DNA from: Pseudomonas karstica | GTDB lineage: Bacteria; Pseudomonadota; Gammaproteobacteria; Pseudomonadales; Pseudomonadaceae | Reading direction: 5' to 3' | DNA: 64,000 bases | NCBI RefSeq assembly: GCF_009707515.1 | Contig: NZ_WLYI01000004.1 | Span: 62,001-126,000, forward strand | Shown here: piece by piece, positions 58,663 through 64,000 of the stretch | How positions within the stretch are numbered: position 1 is the first letter of the stretch | How the letters are laid out: every line of letters begins with the position of its first letter | The notes under the pieces: model-generated | Told to the model about the DNA's origin: nothing | Seen by the model: only the letters and a program-made list of their open reading frames with translations | Databases searched by the model: none | Position numbers and translations under genes: made by a program

Positions 58663-60963
58663 ATGAGCGACTCCCTTCATACCCGAAACAAGGACCATGC
58701 TGGCCACGATCACGATCACGATCACGATCACGATCACGATCACGATCACGATCACGACGCCAAGCTCAAGCCAGTGCAAAAGCATGCTCACGCCAGCCAT
58801 GGTAGCTCTTGCTGTTCCAGCTCGGCTGCGCCTGTACGGGTGGCGCTGAGCGGGGCGTCCACCGCCGGTTCGCGGCTGAGCACCTTCCGCATTGAAGCCA
58901 TGGACTGCCCCACCGAGCAAACGCTGATCCAGAACAAACTGGGCAAGTTGGCCGGCGTGCAACAACTGGAATTCAACCTGATCAATCGCATTCTCGGCGT
59001 GACTCACGACCTGCCGACCACGGCGCCGATCGTCGATGCCATCAAATCCTTGGGCATGCAGGCTGATCCTATCGAAGAAGGTGTTGCCCCCGCCGCCCCT
59101 CCTGTCAAGAAACACTGGTGGCCGCTGGCCGTGTCCGGTGTCGCGGCCCTGGGCGCCGAAGTGTTGCACTTCACCAGCGCTGCTCCGAACTGGGTGATTG
59201 CGGTGGTGGCATTGGTGTCGATCCTCAGCGGCGGCCTTACCACTTATAAAAAGGGCTGGATTGCCCTGAAAAACCTCAACCTCAACATTAACGCGCTGAT
59301 GAGTATCGCCGTGACGGGGGCGATTCTGATCGGGCAGTGGCCGGAAGCGGCCATGGTGATGTTTCTGTTTACCCTGGCCGAGTTGATCGAAGCCAAGTCC
59401 CTTGATCGCGCACGCAATGCCATCAGCGGCTTGATGCAGATGACGCCGGAGCAGGCCACGGTCCGCCAGGCTGATGGAGCCTGGGTCGAACAGGAAGTGA
59501 AAAGCATCGAGTTGGACGCCATCGTGCGGGTTCGCCCCGGCGAGCGTATTGGCCTGGACGGTGAAGTCACTTCCGGCCAATCGACCATCGACCAGGCACC
59601 GATCACCGGTGAAAGCCTGCCGATTGAAAAAACCGTGGGCGACAAAGTCTTTGCCGGCACCATTAACCAGGCGGGCTCCCTGGAATACAAAGTCACCGCT
59701 GCTGCCAACAACTCCACCCTGGCGCGGATCATCCATGCCGTAGAACAGGCCCAAGGCGCCCGTGCACCGACCCAGCGTTTTGTCGACACGTTCGCCAAGG
59801 TCTACACCCCGGTAGTGTTTCTCTTTGCCTTGGGCGTGGCGCTGATTGCGCCACTGTTCATGGGCGGCGTGTGGTTTGACTGGGTCTACCGTGCGTTGGT
59901 GCTGCTGGTGGTCGCCTGCCCTTGTGCGCTGGTGATTTCCACCCCGGTGACCATCGTCAGCGGCCTAGCCGCCGCTGCCCGCAAAGGCATCCTGATCAAG
60001 GGCGGCGTGTACCTGGAGGGTGGTTACAAGCTTGACTACCTGGCACTGGACAAGACCGGCACCCTCACCCACGGCAAACCGGTGCAAACCGATTACCTGG
60101 CGCTGTTCCCCAACGTCGAAGACCGCGCCCCGGCGCTGGCCGCCAGCCTGGCGGGGCGTTCCGACCACCCGGTGTCCCTGGCGATCGCCAATGCGGCTGT
60201 GGATAAAAACCTGCCCGTCCATGCTGTGGAAAACTTCGAGGCCTTGACCGGTCGCGGCGTGCGTGGCGAGATCAACGGCGAAACCTATTACTTGGGCAAC
60301 CACCGCCTGGTGGAGGAGCTGAACTTATGCTCGCCAGCCCTCGAAGAAAAACTCTTTGCCCTGGAAAAACAAGGCAAATCCGTGGTCCTGTTGCTGGACA
60401 AGTCCGGCCCGCTGGCACTGTTCGCCGTGGCCGATACGGTGAAAGACAGCAGCCGCGAGGCCATCCAGCAACTGCATGAATTGGGCATCAAGACCCTGAT
60501 GCTTACCGGCGACAACACCCATACTGCCCAGGCGATTGCCGCCCAGGTGGGTATCGACCAGGCTCAGGGCGACTTGCTGCCCACCGACAAACTGCAAGCC
60601 ATCGAAGCCCTCTACGGCCAAGGCCACCGGGTCGGCATGGTCGGCGACGGCATCAACGACGCCCCGGCCCTGGCCCGCGCCGAAATCGGCTTTGCCATGG
60701 CTGCGGCGGGTACCGACACCGCCATCGAGACCGCCGACGTGGCGCTGATGGACGATGACCTGCGCAAGATTCCGGCATTCATTCGTCTGTCGCGGCAAAC
60801 GTCGAGTATCCTCAAGCAAAACATCGCCCTGGCGCTGGTGATTAAGGCGATCTTCCTCGTGGTCACGTTCCTGGGCATGGCCACCATGTGGATGGCGGTG
60901 TTTGCCGACATGGGCGTGAGCCTGCTGGTGGTATTCAATGGTCTGCGTCTGTTGCGCAAATAG
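58663..60963 (+). CDS. cadA: P1B-type heavy-metal-exporting ATPase CadA
   Basis: This 766-aa P-type ATPase exports Cd/Zn/Pb from the cytoplasm. The N-terminus has a run of nine His-Asp pairs (DNA repeat at 58705-58758). A metal-binding HMA-like domain with MDCPTEQ (one cysteine kept, not CXXC) follows. The transmembrane motif CPC is in VVACPCALVISTPV, the phosphorylation site in LDKTGTLTHGK, and the hinge in MVGDGINDAPALARAEIG. It is divergent from cadR. Family length is usual (about 730-770). Confidence 0.95.
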   Translation: MSDSLHTRNKDHAGHDHDHDHDHDHDHDHDHDAKLKPVQKHAHASHGSSCCSSSAAPVRVALSGASTAGSRLSTFRIEAMDCPTEQTLIQNKLGKLAGVQQLEFNLINRILGVTHDLPTTAPIVDAIKSLGMQADPIEEGVAPAAPPVKKHWWPLAVSGVAALGAEVLHFTSAAPNWVIAVVALVSILSGGLTTYKKGWIALKNLNLNINALMSIAVTGAILIGQWPEAAMVMFLFTLAELIEAKSLDRARNAISGLMQMTPEQATVRQADGAWVEQEVKSIELDAIVRVRPGERIGLDGEVTSGQSTIDQAPITGESLPIEKTVGDKVFAGTINQAGSLEYKVTAAANNSTLARIIHAVEQAQGARAPTQRFVDTFAKVYTPVVFLFALGVALIAPLFMGGVWFDWVYRALVLLVVACPCALVISTPVTIVSGLAAAARKGILIKGGVYLEGGYKLDYLALDKTGTLTHGKPVQTDYLALFPNVEDRAPALAASLAGRSDHPVSLAIANAAVDKNLPVHAVENFEALTGRGVRGEINGETYYLGNHRLVEELNLCSPALEEKLFALEKQGKSVVLLLDKSGPLALFAVADTVKDSSREAIQQLHELGIKTLMLTGDNTHTAQAIAAQVGIDQAQGDLLPTDKLQAIEALYGQGHRVGMVGDGINDAPALARAEIGFAMAAAGTDTAIETADVALMDDDLRKIPAFIRLSRQTSSILKQNIALALVIKAIFLVVTFLGMATMWMAVFADMGVSLLVVFNGLRLLRK
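58705..58758 (+). repeat. Hexanucleotide tandem repeat encoding a His-Asp run in CadA
   Basis: CACGAT occurs eight times in a row and is followed by CACGAC, coding nine His-Asp pairs. The number of units could change by slippage without a frameshift, because the unit is six bases. The repeat also contains GATC sites at each unit junction. Confidence 0.95.
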
Positions 60964-60979
60964 TCGATGAGAGGGTGGT

Positions 60980-61843
60980 GTGCTGAGTGCCGAGCTGAAG
61001 GCGTTTTACATGGTCGCCCGCCTGGGCAGCATTACCCAGGCGGCGAAAAAACTCGGCTTGAGCCAACCCACGGTAACTACGCAGATCCGCCATCTGGAAA
61101 GCCAGTACTCAGTGGAGTTGTTCTACCGCGGCGGTCGCCGTCTTACTGTCAGCGATGAAGGTGCGCGGCTGCTGCCGATGGTCAAGGCGTTGTTGCAGCA
61201 GGAAAGCGATATCGAGTTTTTCTTGCGCAATAGCGGCCAGGTCCAGGGCGCGTTGCGCATTGCGGCAACGGCGCCGTATTACATCCTCGACCTGGTCAAA
61301 GCCTTTCGCGAACGTCTGCCGCAAGTCGAGGTGTCGGTGGAAATCGGCAACTCCCAGCAGGTACTGCAAGCGCTGGAAGACTATCGGGTGGACGTCGCCG
61401 TCTCGTCGCAGTTGCTGGAGGACCCTCGGCTGATTCGCCGCGTATTGGGCACCGACCCATTGGTACTGGCGGTGCATCGCCAGCATCCGTTGGCGGTACT
61501 GGAGCATGTTCCGCTGAACGCCTTGGCGGGGCACACATTGTTGATGCGTGAAGCCGGTTCAACCACGCGGCGGCTGACCGAAGAAATGCTCAAGGGCGCC
61601 GGCGTGAGCTACGGGCCGCTGCTGGAGATTGGCAGCCGGGAGTCGATCCGCGAGGCGGTGCTGCGCAATATCGGCATCAGCATCATCGCTCGCCAGGAAG
61701 TGCCCCATGACCCGCAGCTACGGGTATTGACCATCGAAAATGCGCCGCAGATTCCTGAGTATTTGTATTGCCTCAAAGAGCGTAAAGGCGCGCGTTTGCC
61801 AGCGGCGTTTCTCGGGCTAGCACAGGAAATGTCACCCCTCTGA
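60980..61843 (+). CDS. LysR-family transcriptional regulator beside the 2-aminoethylphosphonate-type transporter
   Basis: The 287-aa regulator has an N-terminal LysR helix-turn-helix (residues 3-60, LSAELKAFYMVARLGSITQA, then AKKLGLSQPTVTTQIRHLE). A substrate-binding domain follows. It starts with GTG at 60980 (MLSAELK), with GAGAGGG upstream. The adjacent ABC importer of the 2-aminoethylphosphonate type is a likely target. The ligand is not known from the sequence. A pair of family A palindromes separates the two. Confidence 0.9.
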   Translation: MLSAELKAFYMVARLGSITQAAKKLGLSQPTVTTQIRHLESQYSVELFYRGGRRLTVSDEGARLLPMVKALLQQESDIEFFLRNSGQVQGALRIAATAPYYILDLVKAFRERLPQVEVSVEIGNSQQVLQALEDYRVDVAVSSQLLEDPRLIRRVLGTDPLVLAVHRQHPLAVLEHVPLNALAGHTLLMREAGSTTRRLTEEMLKGAGVSYGPLLEIGSRESIREAVLRNIGISIIARQEVPHDPQLRVLTIENAPQIPEYLYCLKERKGARLPAAFLGLAQEMSPL

Positions 61844-61847
61844 ACTT

Positions 61848-61933
61848 GATCGTTCCCACGCTCCGCGTGGGAACGCCTCCCTGGACGTTCCGCGTCCGCT
61901 CTTAAAGTCTTGACGCAGAGCGTGGGAGCAATC
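61848..61933. repeat. REP-like palindromic pair, family A, copy 5
   Basis: GATCGTTCCCACGCTCCGCG then TGGGAACG form the first hairpin. The second ends GACGCAGAGCGTGGGAGCAATC. The pair sits between the LysR gene and the ABC ATPase gene. Confidence 0.83.
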
Positions 61934-62039
61934 CTACCCAAATCCATCAATACCACTATCGCTGGGTTTTGCCTTTCTGCCACAACAGGGACGCATTGCC
62001 TGCTTAGCATGGCCTTCATCAGTTTGATGAGGTGCCTCC

Positions 62040-63104
62040 ATGAACACAGCCCTGACCAACCCCGGCGCGCCGATGAAGGTGCGCGGTATCCAGAAGCGCT
62101 TTGGCGCCTTTACCGCCCTGGACAACGTCTCCCTGGACGTCGCCGCCGGCGAATTGGTGTGCCTGCTGGGCCCGTCGGGGTGTGGCAAGACTACCTTGCT
62201 GCGTTGCATCGCCGGCCTGGAGCACCAGGACAGCGGCGAGTTGTACCTGGGCAATCGTGATGTTTCCCGGCTGGCACCCCAGGCGCGGGACTACGGCATT
62301 CTGTTCCAGTCCTACGCCTTGTTTCCCAACCTCACTGTCGAAGCCAACATCGGCTACGGCCTGGCCGGCAACGACCGCGACGAAGTGCGCCAGCGGGTCG
62401 GGCAAATGCTGGAACTGGTGGGCCTGAGCGGTAGCGAAAAAAAATACCCCAGCCAGCTTTCCGGCGGCCAGCAGCAACGGGTCGCCCTGGCACGTGCCCT
62501 GGCGCCGGCACCTTCACTGTTGTTGCTGGACGAACCGATGTCTGCCCTCGACGCCCGGGTTCGCGAGCACCTGTGTACTGAGTTGCGCCAACTGCAACGG
62601 CGCCTGGGTATCACCACCTTGATGGTCACTCACAACCAGGACGAGGCCATGTTGATGGCTGACCGCATTGCCGTGATGAACAACGGCAAGGTCGAGCAGT
62701 ACGCCACGCCTCAGGAAATCTATGATCGCCCGGCGACACCGTTCGTTGCCGAGTTTGTCGGCCAAGGCAATTGGTTGCCCTTCAGCCGCAACAGTGAAAG
62801 CCACGCCCAGGTCGGCGGAATGAGCCTGCGCCTGGCCGATGACTGTGGCAAGGCGGCGTCGGGGCGTCTGTTTTGTCGTCCGGAAGCGATCAGCGTCAAC
62901 CCGCCGGTGCATGAAGAAAACCTGTTCCGGGCCAAAGTCCGCGAAATTACCTTCCTTGGCAATCGCTGCCGCATGAGCTTCGAGCTGGACCAGTTGCCCG
63001 GCCATCCGCTGCTGGCCGAACTGACGCCGGAAGCCATGCCACGGCTGGGCGCCCAGGACATCTGGGTCGCGCTGCCGCCCCGCAGCCTGCAGGTGTTTGC
63101 CTGA
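62040..63104 (+). CDS. ABC transporter ATP-binding protein, 2-aminoethylphosphonate (PhnT)-type
   Basis: This 354-aa ATPase has Walker A LGPSGCGKTTLLRC, signature [15 protein letters not shown], Walker B LLLLDEPMSALD and a C-terminal TOBE-like domain (about 280-354). The closest family by arrangement is the putative 2-aminoethylphosphonate importer ATPase, which occurs with a LysR gene and a two-part permease. It is one of the FutC/PotA-like group, so iron or polyamine import cannot be excluded by the ATPase alone. The permease gene follows after 1 bp. Confidence 0.85.
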   Translation: MNTALTNPGAPMKVRGIQKRFGAFTALDNVSLDVAAGELVCLLGPSGCGKTTLLRCIAGLEHQDSGELYLGNRDVSRLAPQARDYGILFQSYALFPNLTVEANIGYGLAGNDRDEVRQRVGQMLELVGLSGSEKKYPSQLSGGQQQRVALARALAPAPSLLLLDEPMSALDARVREHLCTELRQLQRRLGITTLMVTHNQDEAMLMADRIAVMNNGKVEQYATPQEIYDRPATPFVAEFVGQGNWLPFSRNSESHAQVGGMSLRLADDCGKAASGRLFCRPEAISVNPPVHEENLFRAKVREITFLGNRCRMSFELDQLPGHPLLAELTPEAMPRLGAQDIWVALPPRSLQVFA

Positions 63105-63105
63105 T

Positions 63106-64000
63106 ATGGCCGCTGACATGACGCTGCCAATACCCGATAAACAGACTCGCCAGGCCTCCCGTGCCGAACTCGGCGACAGCCTTTTCGTGGTTGGCGGCAA
63201 GCTGTTGTGGTTGTGCCTGCTGGGTATCGCGGTATTGCTACCGCTATTGGCCATCTTCTGGCGAGGCTTCAGCTCCGAAGCGGGGCAAGGTGGTGGCCTG
63301 GTGGCCGCCAGGGAAATGGTAACCAGCGATAATTTCCATTGGTTGCTGGGCAATAGTCTTAAGGTGTCTCTCAGTGTTGCCGCTATCGTCGTACCGCTGG
63401 CTTACCTGTTTGCCTACGCCTTGCAACGCACGTTGATTCCCGGCAAGGCCATTTGGCGTGGGATGTCGCTGCTGCCGTTGATGGCGCCCTCAATGCTGCC
63501 GGGCATTGCCCTGGTTTACCTGTTCGGCAATCAGGGCATGCTGCGTGGCTTGCTGTCGGACAACATCTATGGCTTCTGGGGGATTGTCCTCGGTGAAGTG
63601 ATCTACACCTTCCCCCATGCGCTGATGATTCTGTTATCGGCGCTGTCCCTGGCGGATGCCCGGTTGTTCGACGCGGCCTCAAGCATGGGCGCCAGCCCTG
63701 CCCGGGCCTTTCGCAGCATCACCTGGCCGGCTACTCGCCAAGCTGTATTCGCTGCGTTCTGCCTGGTGTTCACCCTGACCATTACCGACTTCGGCGTACC
63801 CGTGGTGGTTGGTGGTGATTACCAAGTGTTGGCCCTGGAAGCCTACAAGGCGGTGGTTGGCCAACAGCAATTTGGCCGAGGCGCCTTGATTGGCATGGTC
63901 TTGCTGCTGCCGGCGCTGTTCAGCTTTGGTGTTGATGCCTGGCTGCGCCGCCGACATGGCGACTCCATGAGTGGCCGCGCCCAAGTGTTCACGCCTGCGC
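63106..64000 (+). CDS. ABC transporter permease, 2-aminoethylphosphonate-type (partial, cut by window end)
   Basis: The reading frame begins at ATG 63106 (MAADMTLPIPDKQ; a second ATG at 63118) and stays open to the last base, about 298 codons. It has hydrophobic helices (LLWLCLLGIAVLLPLLAIFW) and an EAA-like loop FDAASSMGASPARAFRSITW, followed by TDFGVPVVVGGDYQVLALEA, a permease of the fused FbpB/PhnU/PhnV sort. It starts 1 bp after the ATPase stop. The substrate-binding protein and the rest are outside the window. Confidence 0.88.
   Translation, partial: MAADMTLPIPDKQTRQASRAELGDSLFVVGGKLLWLCLLGIAVLLPLLAIFWRGFSSEAGQGGGLVAAREMVTSDNFHWLLGNSLKVSLSVAAIVVPLAYLFAYALQRTLIPGKAIWRGMSLLPLMAPSMLPGIALVYLFGNQGMLRGLLSDNIYGFWGIVLGEVIYTFPHALMILLSALSLADARLFDAASSMGASPARAFRSITWPATRQAVFAAFCLVFTLTITDFGVPVVVGGDYQVLALEAYKAVVGQQQFGRGALIGMVLLLPALFSFGVDAWLRRRHGDSMSGRAQVFTPA

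Noticed and set aside
58663..58800. Assembly or sequencing error at the CadA repeat
   Set aside because: The frame is intact through nine His-Asp pairs, and His-rich tails are known in metal ATPases, so the repeat is taken as real.

Overview
The window is chromosomal DNA of a fluorescent Pseudomonas, most likely of the P. fluorescens group. The protein families, the roughly 60% G+C coding sequence and the gene order all point there: several blocks follow P. aeruginosa PAO1 order (from memory). Examples are an iron transporter next to gcvT-gcvH and argE-argA, the lsfA-ssuEADCBF sulfur block, the spu polyamine block with the hacB acylase, and serA through rpiA, ilvA, rppH, ptsP, lgt and thyA. 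No phage, integron, insertion sequence, CRISPR array, rRNA or tRNA was seen. The sequence ends inside a permease gene.

Layout. 0.1-2.9 kb: periplasmic ferric-iron binding protein and fused permease, with a probable Fur box upstream. 3-4.6 kb: gcvT and gcvH, without gcvP. 4.6-10.7 kb: a stand-alone DegT-type aminotransferase, a DUF2388 protein, a stomatin/NfeD membrane pair, an orphan GspE/PilB-type ATPase, and an ACT-like protein divergent from an Lrp/AsnC regulator. 10.7-14.8 kb: a CYTH-CHAD protein, argE and argA, with a possible arginine-codon leader peptide before argA. 15.4-22.7 kb: an OprD-family porin, lsfA and ssuE-A-D-C-B-F for sulfonate scavenging. 22.7-34.1 kb: a TetR regulator and the polyamine locus (spuI, a decayed spuA, spuB, spuC, spuDEFGH). 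34.1-42.8 kb: an HD protein with a GlxA-type regulator, an acylase of the HacB type, and small envelope or metabolic proteins, including a solute-binding protein that appears to lack one lobe. 42.9-48.6 kb: serA divergent from a D-2-hydroxyglutarate dehydrogenase, an FAH-family enzyme, and two tandem SdiA-regulated beta-propeller proteins. 48.6-58 kb: rpiA, ilvA, a HAD phosphatase, rppH, ptsP, an NRDE protein, lgt and thyA. 58.1-61 kb: cadR/cadA metal efflux. 61-64 kb: a LysR regulator and an ABC importer of the 2-aminoethylphosphonate type, cut by the window end.

Three families of short palindromic repeats (REP/REPIN-like) sit in at least thirteen intergenic places. At five genes the stop codon lies inside the repeat end. 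The most unusual observations are the decayed spuA inside an otherwise intact polyamine operon, the candidate argA leader, the repeat-borne stop codons, the one-lobed binding protein, and small repeats and hairpins between spuC and spuD. Most of the window is conserved core metabolism, and I see no large unknown multi-gene system.
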